DNA of 64,000 nt from Hallella multisaccharivorax DSM 17128 (GCF_000218235.1 NZ_GL945017.1:192111-256110), one strand, 5' to 3'. Shown: positions 29,173 to 39,508, counted from the first letter of the stretch. Notes: generated by a model from the sequence alone, not told the origin. Program-made: numbers and translations.

Positions 29173-32100
29173 ATGAGGAAACAATTATTCTCAGTGATGC
29201 TTTGTCTGGGAGCCGTTGGTGGAATGGCAATGATGCCGTCACCGTTGCGAGCTTCTGTCACACAGAGCCAGACAATCAAGGTCAAGGGCCATGTTGTCGA
29301 TGAGAAAGGCGAACCGCTTATCGGTGCCACTGTTAAGGTAAAGAATTCCAAAGAGGGTGGAGTAACCGATTTGGATGGAAACTTTTCGGTTGATGCACCT
29401 TACAATGCTACACTTGTGGTGAGCTACATTGGATACAAGGACCATGAGGTTGCTGTGCGCGGGCGTACTATCATCGATCAGATTCAGTTGGAGCAGGATA
29501 ACCGCACGCTCGATCAGGTTGTGGTTGTCGGTTATGGTACACAGAAGAAGGCGGACCTGACGGGGTCCGTAGCTGTCGTCGATGCAGATGAGATGAAGAA
29601 AGTGTCCAACTCGAACATCTCCACGATGCTTGAAGGTAAGGTCGCCGGTGTGCAGGTTACTTCTGACGGTCAGCCGGGAGCTGACCCGTCGGTTCGCATA
29701 CGTGGTATCGGTACTTTTGGGTCTCAGGCGCCTCTCTATGTCATTGACGGTGTGCCTGTCGGTACTACTATCCGTGATTTCTCACCAAACGATATTGAGA
29801 CCATTCAGGTGTTGAAGGATGCTGCTGCCGGCGCCATCTATGGTTCACGTGCCGCTAACGGTGTGGTCATCATCACTACCAAGAACGGTAAGAAGGACCA
29901 GCCGCTGCGTCTCGACTATTCTGGTTACTTTGGTGTTGATGCTGCTCCCAAGGGTGTTTACGATCTGATGAATGCCGATCAGTACAGTCAGTATCTGGGT
30001 CAGGCCTGTACCAATTCCGGCACTCCTGTCCCGGGCGGCTATAGTCTTGGGAGTGACAATAAGTATCATTTCATGGACGGCACTGATACCGACTGGTTTG
30101 ATGAGGTGTTCAAGACTGGCACCCGTATGAACCATCACGTCGATCTTTCCGGTGGTGGCTCGCATAATACTTATAATGTAGGCCTCGACTATTTCAATCA
30201 GAAAGGGATCATTGAGGGTGCAGGGCCTAACTATGAGCGTTACACTGCCCGTGTAAATAACACTTTCGATACGAAGTTTATCAAGTTCCGCACAGGTCTA
30301 ACCTATACCCACTCCGATCAGGACAACATGGCATTGAGTAATGCCAGCGAGTATGTTCAGGGCTTGTATGGTGACGTGACGAACGTGCTTCGCGGCACCC
30401 TGCTGATGCAGCCTACCATCAAGGCATACGATTCTTCTACATGGGTGCTTGATGACAAGGTCGGCTCTGCTTCCGGATACAAGTATGACGCTTACGGCTA
30501 TGGCGTCTACTATGACAATATCCACGGAGATATTTCTGCATCTAATCCTTTGCTCGTCAACAATATGCTGACACGAAAGACATTGGTTGACCGCTTCCTT
30601 GGTACTGCGTCTGCTGATGTGGACCTCTTCAAGATGGTTGGTTTGCAGAACAAGAACCACAGCCTGCATTACAACATCAATCTCTCTTACAGTAAGACTC
30701 ATGCCTTTGATAAGACGTGGATTCCTGCATGGATTCAGAGCAACCGTGTGTATTTGGCCAAGAGCAATGAGCGCCTGACCAAAGGCTCCCGTGACTACAG
30801 CGACGCCTTGATAGAGAACACGCTTACTTACGATGGACATATCGGTCAGCATAATATTAATCTTGTGGTTGGCCAGACCTTTGAGGATGAACGCACCAAT
30901 CTGCTCACAGGTTGGGCCAATGAACTTGACGAGCCTTACTTCCTGCAACTTCAGAACGGCACGACACGTGATGCAAGTTCTTATGAGTATAAGCATACAC
31001 TGGCTTCTTACCTCGCACGTTTGAACTACAACTATGCCGACAAATATCTGCTTTCTGTTATCGTCCGTCGTGACGGCAGCTCCCGTCTGTCAAAGAACAT
31101 CCGTTGGGGCTGGTTCCCGTCTGTGTCTGCCGGTTGGCGTATCGATAAGGAGAAATGGTTCAAGGTTCCGACAGACATTATTAATATGTTGAAGCTCCGT
31201 GGCTCTTATGGTGAACTCGGTAATGAGAATATTGGTGAGTATCAGTACATGGCTACCATGGCACGCAACAACATGAGTTACAGCTTCGGCAACAACGTCG
31301 TCACAGGCTCTGCCATTGCAGACTTCGTGAATCAGAACATCGCATGGGAGAAGAAGATTACCTATAACGTAGGTATTGATATGGCAATGTTCAACAACCG
31401 TTTGGAGTTCACTGCCGAATGGTACAAGAACCGCGCCAAAGACCTTCTGTACGGTGTGCCTGTCCCTGAGCAGGCCGGTGTCGCCAACACTACAGTTACA
31501 ATGAATGCTGCTACAATGGACAATAGTGGCTTTGAGTTCTCGGCGACCTACCGTAACTATGACCATCCTTTGAAGTGGGAGGTGACCGGGACCCTCTCTA
31601 CGCTCCGCAACCGCGTGAAGAGTCTCGGCTTCGGTACCGACTCATACATTTCCGGTGCTTACATCACAGAACCGGGCAAGGAGATCGGTAAGTTCTATGG
31701 CTGGAAATATGCTGGTATTATCCGCTCACAGGTACAGTTGAATGAACTCAACAAGCTCGCTGCCGCTCAGGGTAAGACAGAATATCAGCAGGGTGCCAAC
31801 ATCGGTGACTGCTACTATGAGGATGTCAATGGAGATGGTACCATTGATGCCAGCGACCAGACTGTTCTCGGCAGTGGTATGCCTAAGATGAACTTCGGTC
31901 TCAGTGCACATCTTGAGTATAAGGGCTTTGATCTTAGCGTCCAGACTTATGGCGCGCTTAACTATCACGTAGCCGATGATATCTATAACAGTCTTAATTC
32001 TTGCTACGGTTATGGCAACAAGGATGTTGCTCTGCTTGATGCTAACCGTTATGCAGACGATGGTACCTATCTGTCTAATGTTCCCCGCACATACGCAGCC

Positions 32101-32388
32101 AACAATGCAACCCTCGCATGGAACGACCTGTTCTCAAGCCGCAAGATTCAGAATGCCGCCTATTGGAAGATTGCTAATGTGGAACTTGGCTATAATATGC
32201 CTGACAGGTGGTTCGGTGGCGTGGTCTCCGGCGTGCGTCTTTATGTGTCAGCCCAGAATCTCTATACCCTCACCGGTTATAAGGGTTACAATGTTGACTA
32301 CGCAGGTGGCGTGTTCACACCGGGCTACAACTTCTGCTCTTTCCCGACACCGCGTACCTTCATGGTCGGTCTGCATTTCTCATACTAA
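29173..32388 (+). CDS. SusC/RagA-type TonB-dependent glycan transporter (PUL 1)
   Basis: A 1071-residue outer-membrane transporter. Signal peptide, then a carboxypeptidase-regulatory-like domain (about residues 36-110, VKGHVVDEKGEPLIGATVKV), a TonB-box-like segment (VVVVGYGTQKK), a plug domain (VRIRGIGTF, GAIYGSRAANGVVIITTK) and a 22-strand barrel ending in the aromatic MVGLHFSY. No STN domain is present, so signalling goes through the propeller regulator instead of a sigma factor. It pairs with the SusD encoded 41 nt downstream to import oligosaccharides, here probably arabino-oligosaccharides. Confidence 0.96.
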   Translation: MRKQLFSVMLCLGAVGGMAMMPSPLRASVTQSQTIKVKGHVVDEKGEPLIGATVKVKNSKEGGVTDLDGNFSVDAPYNATLVVSYIGYKDHEVAVRGRTIIDQIQLEQDNRTLDQVVVVGYGTQKKADLTGSVAVVDADEMKKVSNSNISTMLEGKVAGVQVTSDGQPGADPSVRIRGIGTFGSQAPLYVIDGVPVGTTIRDFSPNDIETIQVLKDAAAGAIYGSRAANGVVIITTKNGKKDQPLRLDYSGYFGVDAAPKGVYDLMNADQYSQYLGQACTNSGTPVPGGYSLGSDNKYHFMDGTDTDWFDEVFKTGTRMNHHVDLSGGGSHNTYNVGLDYFNQKGIIEGAGPNYERYTARVNNTFDTKFIKFRTGLTYTHSDQDNMALSNASEYVQGLYGDVTNVLRGTLLMQPTIKAYDSSTWVLDDKVGSASGYKYDAYGYGVYYDNIHGDISASNPLLVNNMLTRKTLVDRFLGTASADVDLFKMVGLQNKNHSLHYNINLSYSKTHAFDKTWIPAWIQSNRVYLAKSNERLTKGSRDYSDALIENTLTYDGHIGQHNINLVVGQTFEDERTNLLTGWANELDEPYFLQLQNGTTRDASSYEYKHTLASYLARLNYNYADKYLLSVIVRRDGSSRLSKNIRWGWFPSVSAGWRIDKEKWFKVPTDIINMLKLRGSYGELGNENIGEYQYMATMARNNMSYSFGNNVVTGSAIADFVNQNIAWEKKITYNVGIDMAMFNNRLEFTAEWYKNRAKDLLYGVPVPEQAGVANTTVTMNAATMDNSGFEFSATYRNYDHPLKWEVTGTLSTLRNRVKSLGFGTDSYISGAYITEPGKEIGKFYGWKYAGIIRSQVQLNELNKLAAAQGKTEYQQGANIGDCYYEDVNGDGTIDASDQTVLGSGMPKMNFGLSAHLEYKGFDLSVQTYGALNYHVADDIYNSLNSCYGYGNKDVALLDANRYADDGTYLSNVPRTYAANNATLAWNDLFSSRKIQNAAYWKIANVELGYNMPDRWFGGVVSGVRLYVSAQNLYTLTGYKGYNVDYAGGVFTPGYNFCSFPTPRTFMVGLHFSY

Positions 32389-32429
32389 AAAACAATTCAT
32401 AATAGAACCATTAAAAACGAATATTTTAT

Positions 32430-34229
32430 ATGAAACTGTATAAGATCTCTCTGGCTCTCATGCTCGGGCTTGGCGCTGTGACCTCTTGCAGCGATCAGCT
32501 GAACGTTGAGAATCCTAACCAGCAGACTTCCGGGACCTTTGGCAATACAGCCAGTGATCTTCAGGAGATCGTTATCGGAGCATACAACCACATCCGTATG
32601 GAGGGCTCTTACGCCCGCGTTGGTTACACGATAGATACTACCCGTGGTGATGAGGTGTGGAACTCGTCGCAAGTTTGGTACATGCCGTTTGATGACTATG
32701 ATCTGCCGGTTACCGGTGATATAGGTTGGTGGGTCTGGCGTGAGTGGTATTACACTATCAATGAGTGCAATCTTGGCTTGTCTAAGATCGGTGATACCGA
32801 TGATGCCCGGCTCCCTGATACCTATAAGAGAATCAAGGGTCAGCTGCTCTTCCTGCGTGGTTTGTCCTACTACAACCTTACGGGTTACTTCCAGAACGTG
32901 CCTTTGATCACGAGCTATGAGACCTATTCTACGCTTGATGGACTTTATGGCACGAATGTCCCTGCCGACTCCACTTCACAGACCCAGTACGACATTGTGC
33001 TTGACCAGGTGGAGAAGGACTTTAAGGAGGCTATCGACCTCCTGCCCTCCAAGAGCGAAGGTGGCGAGTGGGCTAAGGGCCGTGCCAACAGCGGTGCAGC
33101 AGCCGGTTACTATGCACGTGCGCTGATGCAGCGTCACAAGTATGCTGAGGCTCTTGCGGTGCTGAAAGACATCATGTCCGGCACGTATGGCACTTATAAG
33201 CTCATGGCCAATTACGGTGATAACTTCCGTGAGGGTTCAGCTTACGAGAACAATGATGAAAGCCTCTTTGAGGTACAGTTCCTTGACTATGGCACGCAGG
33301 GAACCGACGACGAGTGGACTCCTGTAAACACATCCAAGAATGCCACTCAGGGTTCTGCCGTTGAGTCGAACTATGCTCCCGCTGAATATGGCGGCTGGGC
33401 GGACCTCTCCGGATCACCCTGGCTGTACAATCTGTTCAAGGCAGAGCGCACGTCCGACAATCATCTCGATCCACGCCTTTACTGGACACTTGGTACTTAC
33501 GAGTCCGACTGGGACACCAACGATGAGACACTTGGCAATGTGATGTACAAGAACAAGGTGACTGCTACCTCTAATATCCACACCAACAACAACTATGGTG
33601 GCATTCCAATCGTCAAGTGGACAAACGCCCGCACAGGTCTTTACGACAAGGTCGTCACCGGCCTTCACGATGGCATCAACCTTCGCCTGATGCGTTACTC
33701 TGACGTGCTGCTCCGTGCAGCAGAGTGTGAGAATGAGGTCAACGGTCCTACACGGCAGGCTATCGGTTGGATCAATCAGGTCCGTGAGCGTGCTCACCTG
33801 AAGGATCTCAAACTTGCCGACTTCCCGACCAAAGACAAGCTCTTTGAGCAGATTGCCAATGTGGAGCGTCCGAAGGAGTTCGGTTGCGAGTTTGGTCGTG
33901 GCTTCGACCTTATCCGTTGGGGATGGTTCTATGACAATGACCGCAAGGCACAGCTCCGTCAGCACGAGGCTTTCCGCCGTTCAGTAGACTTCGCCCAGCA
34001 TGCACTAACCGATCCCGTTGACGTGTCGCAGATCGGTGCCGACGCTGAACTGAAGAGCTCTTTCGATACATACGTCCAGGGACACGAGTTCATCCCTATT
34101 GTCCAGACACTTACCAACAAGAACGGTAATCTTAAGGGCAACTGCGCCAACAACAGTGATGACAGCTACTTTAAGTGGTTCACCGGTAATGGCTTCACGG
34201 TTCATCCTGTAGTAGACCTGAGCAAATAG
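32430..34229 (+). CDS. SusD/RagB-type glycan-binding lipoprotein (PUL 1)
   Basis: A 599-residue lipoprotein with lipobox VTSC (Cys near residue 21). TPR-like SusD helices and the C-terminal RagB region (NLRLMRYSDVLLRAAECENEV, ERPKEFGCEFGRGFDLIRWG) are present. It acts as the lid of the SusC channel on the cell surface and captures glycan. Confidence 0.95.
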   Translation: MKLYKISLALMLGLGAVTSCSDQLNVENPNQQTSGTFGNTASDLQEIVIGAYNHIRMEGSYARVGYTIDTTRGDEVWNSSQVWYMPFDDYDLPVTGDIGWWVWREWYYTINECNLGLSKIGDTDDARLPDTYKRIKGQLLFLRGLSYYNLTGYFQNVPLITSYETYSTLDGLYGTNVPADSTSQTQYDIVLDQVEKDFKEAIDLLPSKSEGGEWAKGRANSGAAAGYYARALMQRHKYAEALAVLKDIMSGTYGTYKLMANYGDNFREGSAYENNDESLFEVQFLDYGTQGTDDEWTPVNTSKNATQGSAVESNYAPAEYGGWADLSGSPWLYNLFKAERTSDNHLDPRLYWTLGTYESDWDTNDETLGNVMYKNKVTATSNIHTNNNYGGIPIVKWTNARTGLYDKVVTGLHDGINLRLMRYSDVLLRAAECENEVNGPTRQAIGWINQVRERAHLKDLKLADFPTKDKLFEQIANVERPKEFGCEFGRGFDLIRWGWFYDNDRKAQLRQHEAFRRSVDFAQHALTDPVDVSQIGADAELKSSFDTYVQGHEFIPIVQTLTNKNGNLKGNCANNSDDSYFKWFTGNGFTVHPVVDLSK

Positions 34230-34243
34230 TATATCATGAATAG

Positions 34244-34278
34244 GGAGCATCCCTTGCATTCAATGAATGGGATGCTCC
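34244..34278 (+). other. Intercistronic stem-loop between SusD and the lipoprotein gene
   Basis: A perfect 10-bp stem, GGAGCATCCC (34244-34253) with GGGATGCTCC (34269-34278), follows the SusD stop codon. There is no U-tract, so it is more likely a 3'-end stabiliser or processing site than a full terminator. Confidence 0.7.
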
Positions 34279-34310
34279 TGTATCTAAAAACAATAACAGA
34301 AACAACGATT

Positions 34311-36185
34311 ATGAGATATCTCAAAAAAATTGCAGGTGTGTTCTGTGGTACAGTTCTTGGCATACTGGCACTGACGGCTTGCGAAGGCGCAGATCTTTAC
34401 AACAATGATTCGCCAGATTGGATTTCTGAGAAGATAGACTCCATCAACGCAGCCAAGGCTGGGCAGAACAAGGGTATCGAACTGCCTGCAGACATGCACG
34501 AGGACGTTTACAGTTTCGGCAGCACCGATTTCACGTCAGGCTGGTGGTCTGCCTTCTCGAAGTATTATGTCATTCCTGACGGAAAGAAGTGGTATGCTCA
34601 GTTCAACCTGAACATCAACCCCAGTGACAACACTTACTATAAGAACTTCGCACTGGTTATAACGAACGATGCTCCCCGTGGCGGCGCCGGTTACACCGAG
34701 TATGGTGCTTTCCGTTATGATGCCACCAACGACTCTGCCACTTACAACTCTCAGTGGGGGTCCGACCTTTTCTTCAAGTACACCACCAGCAACGCTCCGA
34801 TGTCTCCCACGGACAATAAGGATGCAGGCTTGCAGAAACTGGGTGGTAAGGTAACATTGATCGTCGACCGTTCCAATCCCGACTCTTTCAAGATTGAGAT
34901 CAACAACGGTACGGTCATCAAGAAGTACAGTCAGCCGTATGCACTGCGTAACCTCAATGCCGACGCCACGAATAAGAACATCCGCTGCTTCCTCGCTGTC
35001 GAGGGTTCTTACATTGACTTCCTCTCATCCAACGTTAAGCCTGAAGGCGGATATACTTCAGCCAAGGACAAGCAGCCTGTCTCCATGACATTGAATAATA
35101 TTCCTGATGAAGTGGCTCTCGGCACGCCGCTCGACACCGCCATGCAGAACGTGACGGCCACCGTCACTTACGAGGAGGGCGTGACGGCTACCATCCCTGC
35201 AAGTCAGCTCTACTTCGTCTCCACTCCTGACATGAGCTCCGAGGGCGAGAAGCATCTGGTAGTTGTTTACGACAAGACCTTCAAAGGTGTGGCTGCCGAC
35301 AAGCCAATCTCGGCTACAGCCAAATTCATGGTGCGTCAGTTGCCGACATCCATCGAAGTGACCCACCAGCCTGCTCACACACATTATTACTACTTCTCTT
35401 CGGATGCAACGAGCGACTTGACCAGCCGTACGCTGGCTCTTGATAAGGAAGGACTGGTCGTAACAGGAACTTATCCCAACGGCAGCAAGGCCGTGATCGA
35501 CAACGCCAAGCTGACGTTCTCTGAGATTCCTGCAAAGGTAGGGAAGCACACAGTTACGGTCTCTTCGAGCAACGGCAAGACTGCCAGGATTGAAATAGAG
35601 GTCAGTCAGTCGAAGTCGACATTTGCAACGCCTGATCCCACAACGCTCGGTGCGGAGGATAACTCTACAGTCTGGTGGGGCGCTCACCTCAATTCGAATG
35701 TTGAGGTTCCTGCGGGTGAGACACGTGAGTTCTCATTCACCAACTATACCACAGGCGTGAGCAACTGGAACAACTTCGTTGTCGACCTTGTCAATGTAGC
35801 CAAGGGTCACTCTGCTGATGACGCTGCCGGGTATAAGGAGTACGCTGTGGTCCGTTCCGACAACTACGGTTGGGGAGACGGCTATGCCGCAAGTACCCAT
35901 ACGGCTTCTGCCGCAGCCGACTGGGCTTCCTGGCTTACAGAGATGAACGGTGCCAAGGTTAAGGTTTACGTCACCAACTGTAACAATGGCACTGCCGACA
36001 TCCAGGCTGTGATGACCGGATCACTGGGCAGCGCCTACACGCTCTACTATCTCGGGCTGAACACGATCGATCCAAAAGCGTTGTATGTAGACTTCACGGT
36101 TGACAACTGCCATCTTGTTTTCGACAAGACAGCATCGGCCAAGCGACATGTCGCGCACAGAATATACCGGAGTCTTCGCAGATAA
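34311..36185 (+). CDS. Surface lipoprotein with repeated carbohydrate-binding-like domains (PUL 1)
   Basis: A protein of 624 residues from the ATG at 34311 (MRYLKKIAGVF, lipobox LTAC). The in-frame start at 34236 lies inside the intergenic stem-loop and is rejected. A similar domain seems to occur twice, near the N-terminus (SGWWSAFSKYYVIPDGKKW) and near the C-terminus (VWWGAHLNSNVEVPAGETRE). Two Ig-like segments (ATVTYEEGVTATIPASQL and GTYPNGSKAVIDNAKLTF) lie between them. Its position after SusD and its lipobox fit a surface glycan-binding protein. I do not recognise a named family for the repeated domain. Confidence 0.75.
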   Translation: MRYLKKIAGVFCGTVLGILALTACEGADLYNNDSPDWISEKIDSINAAKAGQNKGIELPADMHEDVYSFGSTDFTSGWWSAFSKYYVIPDGKKWYAQFNLNINPSDNTYYKNFALVITNDAPRGGAGYTEYGAFRYDATNDSATYNSQWGSDLFFKYTTSNAPMSPTDNKDAGLQKLGGKVTLIVDRSNPDSFKIEINNGTVIKKYSQPYALRNLNADATNKNIRCFLAVEGSYIDFLSSNVKPEGGYTSAKDKQPVSMTLNNIPDEVALGTPLDTAMQNVTATVTYEEGVTATIPASQLYFVSTPDMSSEGEKHLVVVYDKTFKGVAADKPISATAKFMVRQLPTSIEVTHQPAHTHYYYFSSDATSDLTSRTLALDKEGLVVTGTYPNGSKAVIDNAKLTFSEIPAKVGKHTVTVSSSNGKTARIEIEVSQSKSTFATPDPTTLGAEDNSTVWWGAHLNSNVEVPAGETREFSFTNYTTGVSNWNNFVVDLVNVAKGHSADDAAGYKEYAVVRSDNYGWGDGYAASTHTASAAADWASWLTEMNGAKVKVYVTNCNNGTADIQAVMTGSLGSAYTLYYLGLNTIDPKALYVDFTVDNCHLVFDKTASAKRHVAHRIYRSLRR

Positions 36186-36213
36186 TAAGAGCTCGAAATA
36201 ACGGTGAAGCATT

Positions 36214-36240
36214 GGGAAAGTCACCAGCCGGTGGCTTCCC
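36214..36240 (+). other. Intercistronic stem-loop before the first GH43 gene
   Basis: An 11-bp stem with one bulged A and one G-U pair is formed by 36214-36225 and 36230-36240, with a 4-nt loop. No U-tract follows. Confidence 0.6.
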
Positions 36241-36285
36241 CGATTTTGCTTTCAATGATTTCTGCTTGACATAACTATTTTTCAT

Positions 36286-38496
36286 ATGAATCAATTCAAA
36301 CTGTTTTTTCCGCTGGCATTGGCACTGCCTGTAACGGTAGGCGCACAGACGACGGTCGGCGACGCTGACCTTGAGGGAGTTTACCGGCTGGAGACTTATA
36401 GCCATAGGCTTTCTTGCCATGACCCTTCGATAGTTGTTGACAATGTGACCCATCCGGACTCATGGACCTATTATGTCTATGGCTCTCACTTAGGTCACGG
36501 CAGGACCGACGCTGCAAGCAACTATAAAGCCTGGGACGACAGTTGGGCTGCCTACGAGACCGGCGGCTCGGCAAACAGCCTGTTTGCCAATGCTCAGGGC
36601 GTCAGAATCAATTATACTGATGCCTACAGCACGAATGCGACAACCAGCGTAAAAGATTATCAGGGAAACACGGTCACATTCGGCAACTTCAATGCCCATG
36701 AGTGGCAGGCAAGTGGCAATAAGGTCTGTGGCATGCAGTGGGCTCCTGACGTCATCTACAACAAGACGATGAAGAAGTGGTGTATGTATATGTCGCTCAA
36801 CGGCGATCATTGGTGCTCTTCCATCGTACTTTTCACGTCTGACAACGTCCAGGGACCTTGGGTCTATCAGGGACCGGTAGTGTTCTCCGGCTTTCAGGGC
36901 ACTTACACTCACAATGGCTACGGTGCAGCCGATGACTGGAAGCATACGGATCTTGCCATTGCTACAGGCGCCACATCTCTGCCTGAGCGATACAAGGTTG
37001 GAAGTAAGTGGGGAACCTACTGGCCTAACTGTATCGACCCGTGTGTGTTCTATGACGATGACGACAATCTCTGGATGAGCTACGGATCATGGTCAGGCGG
37101 TATCTTCATGCTGCGTCTGAACAGGGAGAATGGTCTTCGCGACTATCAGTACACTTATGATTATGAGGTCAATGGCAACAAGACGACCATCACTACTGCA
37201 CATGCCAACTGCACCTCCGACCCCTATTTCGGCAAGAAGATTGCCGGAGGATATTATGTATCAGGAGAGGGCAGCTATATCCAAAAGATTGGTAAACACT
37301 GGTTTCTTTTCCTCAGCTATGGCGGGCTGAATCCGGGGGCTGGTTATCAGATGCGCATTTTCCGTGCGGACAAGCCAGACGGACCCTACAAGGATGCTTA
37401 CGGAACCCCTGCTCTCTACGACAAATACCGCATGAACTATGGCTCTGCTGCCACAGACAACCGCGGTGTGCTGCTCATGGACGGATACAAGTGGGATACC
37501 ATGCTGACAGGCGAGACTGCACAAGGGCACAACTCTGCCTTCATTGATGAGAAGGGACGTGCATTTGTCGTTTACCACACGAAGTTCACCAATAATTCTT
37601 ACGGACATGAGGTGCGTGTGCACCAGCTCTTTCTCAATGAGGATGGCTGGCTCGTGGCTGCCCCCTATGAGTTCAACGGTGAGCCTGTCACCAATGAGGC
37701 TATCGCGTCCTCAGCATCTGTATCCGATGCGGAGGTCCCCGGCAACTACCAGTTTATCCGTCATCAGTACAATCAGCCTGTAAACGACGGAGCGACGACC
37801 ACGGTCAATGCGAAGCCCATCAACATTGAACTTCATGCAGACGGGTCAGTCTCGGGTGCCTCTACAGGCGGAAGCGACAAATGGACAAGAAAGGCAGGCA
37901 CTGATTTCATTACGTTAAGCATTGACGGCGTCGATTATAAGGGCGTGCTGGTGAAACAGCGGCTTGACTATACCAGCATCCCCGCCGTCTGCATTGCAGC
38001 CGTCGCCGATGACAACGGATCTACGGAGATCGGCAAGGATTCTTTCACCTATCAGCAGGAGGTATGGGCGTCTAAGGCGGACGCTAAAGCAGCTGTCAAG
38101 TATACGCTTGACAAGATCTCCATACCTTTCACCGACGGAGCAACAATCAACAGCAATGTCAGCCTGCCAGAGCAAGGGCTCTTAGGTACCACGATAGCAT
38201 GGACCTCATCCGACAACAACATCCTTCGCGAAGACGGTACCGTCCTCGGCAATGGTCCCGTGACCTTGACGCTGAAGATCACAAAGGACGATCTGGTTTA
38301 CACCCGTGAGTACAGCCTCCATGTGGATAAGGGAGGTGAGGGCTCCTACATAGACGGCACAACATCAGGCATCAAAGGCATCAAGACAGGCAGGACGATG
38401 ACCGATGGCCGCACATTCAACCTCAGCGGTCAGCGCGTCAGCAACAATTATAAGGGCATCGTTGTTGTCAACGGAAAGAAGATTGTCAGAAGGTAA
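36286..38496 (+). CDS. GH43 arabinanase-like enzyme (PUL 1)
   Basis: A 736-residue secreted glycoside hydrolase with signal peptide ending near VGAQ. The five-bladed propeller carries the GH43 residues: general base Asp46 in CHDPS, Asp251 in NCIDPCVFYDDD and general acid Glu328 in SGEGSYI. The large size and EGSYI motif match GH43 subfamily 4/5 endo-alpha-1,5-L-arabinanases. A beta-domain follows, then an atrophied Ig-like domain (about residues 620-690), and the tail FNLSGQRVSNNYKGIVVVNG, ending KKIVRR, which resembles the C-terminal tails of many Prevotella secreted proteins. Confidence 0.85.
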   Translation: MNQFKLFFPLALALPVTVGAQTTVGDADLEGVYRLETYSHRLSCHDPSIVVDNVTHPDSWTYYVYGSHLGHGRTDAASNYKAWDDSWAAYETGGSANSLFANAQGVRINYTDAYSTNATTSVKDYQGNTVTFGNFNAHEWQASGNKVCGMQWAPDVIYNKTMKKWCMYMSLNGDHWCSSIVLFTSDNVQGPWVYQGPVVFSGFQGTYTHNGYGAADDWKHTDLAIATGATSLPERYKVGSKWGTYWPNCIDPCVFYDDDDNLWMSYGSWSGGIFMLRLNRENGLRDYQYTYDYEVNGNKTTITTAHANCTSDPYFGKKIAGGYYVSGEGSYIQKIGKHWFLFLSYGGLNPGAGYQMRIFRADKPDGPYKDAYGTPALYDKYRMNYGSAATDNRGVLLMDGYKWDTMLTGETAQGHNSAFIDEKGRAFVVYHTKFTNNSYGHEVRVHQLFLNEDGWLVAAPYEFNGEPVTNEAIASSASVSDAEVPGNYQFIRHQYNQPVNDGATTTVNAKPINIELHADGSVSGASTGGSDKWTRKAGTDFITLSIDGVDYKGVLVKQRLDYTSIPAVCIAAVADDNGSTEIGKDSFTYQQEVWASKADAKAAVKYTLDKISIPFTDGATINSNVSLPEQGLLGTTIAWTSSDNNILREDGTVLGNGPVTLTLKITKDDLVYTREYSLHVDKGGEGSYIDGTTSGIKGIKTGRTMTDGRTFNLSGQRVSNNYKGIVVVNGKKIVRR

Positions 38497-38497
38497 C

Positions 38498-39508
38498 ATG
38501 TTGATTCAATTATTGATGGGTGCGGCCATTTCGGTGGTCGCATCCTTTTCTACGCCGGTGCCTTTCGTCCATGATCCCGTCATGGCTTATGAGGACGGCA
38601 CCTACTATGTCTACAGTACTGGCTTTGATATTTCCGAGATGAGATCGAGGGATCTCCATACATGGGATGTGGACCGCGAGGGAGTGCTCCATGGCAAGCT
38701 GCCGTCCTGGACGAGGGACAGCGTTCCCGGATTGCGCAACCATCTCTGGGCACCGGATGTGATCAGGTTTAATGGCAGATGGTATATGGCTTACAGCTGC
38801 TCCATCTTCGGCAAGAATACCTCCGCCATAGGGCTTCTTTCCAACGACCGCCTCAGCAACAGGCAGGGATGGCGGGATGAGGGCTGCATCATCGCTTCGC
38901 GCGGAGGCAGGGACAACTGGAATGCCATTGATCCTAACTTCGTTATTGATGACAACAACAATCCGTGGATGGTCTGGGGATCGTTCTGGGATGGCATACA
39001 GTTGATAGCGCTTGACAGCAACATGCATGTCAGGGCAGGAGCAAAGCCGAGGACCATTGCCCGCCGCTTTGCCTTCAATCCCCGAGACATCCCAGAAGCC
39101 GAAGGAGGTTCCCACCATTTCGCTCCGGGCAACTTCCCCCAAGTCGCCGGTCAGAATGCCATAGAAGCGCCGTTCGTCTTTAAGCACGATGGTTATTATT
39201 ACCTTTTTGTCAGTTGGGATTATTGCTGCATGGGGATGAAGAGTACTTATCGGGTTGTTGTAGGCCGCAGCAAGTCAGTCGAAGGGCCGTACCTCGACAA
39301 TCGAGGCATAGACATGATCAATGGCGGTGGTGTGCCTGTCATTGAAGGAGATAAAGTGAAGTATGAGGCAGCCGGTCATTGCGCCGCCTATAACATCAAT
39401 GGGCGTGACCTCTTCATCTGTCACGGCTATAACATGGAGCTGGGCGGTCAGTCGGTGCTCGTGGTCAAGGATATCGACTGGAAGGACGGTTGGCCCGTGC
39501 TGAAGTAA
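38498..39508 (+). CDS. GH43 arabinan endo-1,5-alpha-L-arabinosidase-like enzyme (PUL 1)
   Basis: A 336-residue protein from the ATG at 38498, directly after the preceding GH43 stop codon. The longer frame from 38405 would overlap that gene by 92 nt and lacks a signal sequence. Signal-peptide-like N-terminus MLIQLLMGAAISVVASFS. Catalytic residues: Asp26 in VHDPVMAYEDG, Asp145 in WNAIDPNFVIDD and Glu223 in AIEAPFVFKHDGYYYLF. It should cut alpha-1,5-linked arabinan or arabino-oligosaccharides. Endo or exo action cannot be decided from sequence. Confidence 0.88.
   Translation: MLIQLLMGAAISVVASFSTPVPFVHDPVMAYEDGTYYVYSTGFDISEMRSRDLHTWDVDREGVLHGKLPSWTRDSVPGLRNHLWAPDVIRFNGRWYMAYSCSIFGKNTSAIGLLSNDRLSNRQGWRDEGCIIASRGGRDNWNAIDPNFVIDDNNNPWMVWGSFWDGIQLIALDSNMHVRAGAKPRTIARRFAFNPRDIPEAEGGSHHFAPGNFPQVAGQNAIEAPFVFKHDGYYYLFVSWDYCCMGMKSTYRVVVGRSKSVEGPYLDNRGIDMINGGGVPVIEGDKVKYEAAGHCAAYNINGRDLFICHGYNMELGGQSVLVVKDIDWKDGWPVLK

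Noticed and set aside
34236..34310. Upstream start of the PUL 1 lipoprotein
   Set aside because: It gives no signal peptide and lies in the stem-loop; the start at 34311 places a proper lipobox.
38405..38497. Upstream start of the second GH43 gene
   Set aside because: It overlaps the preceding gene and puts a non-signal extension ahead of the hydrophobic N-terminus.
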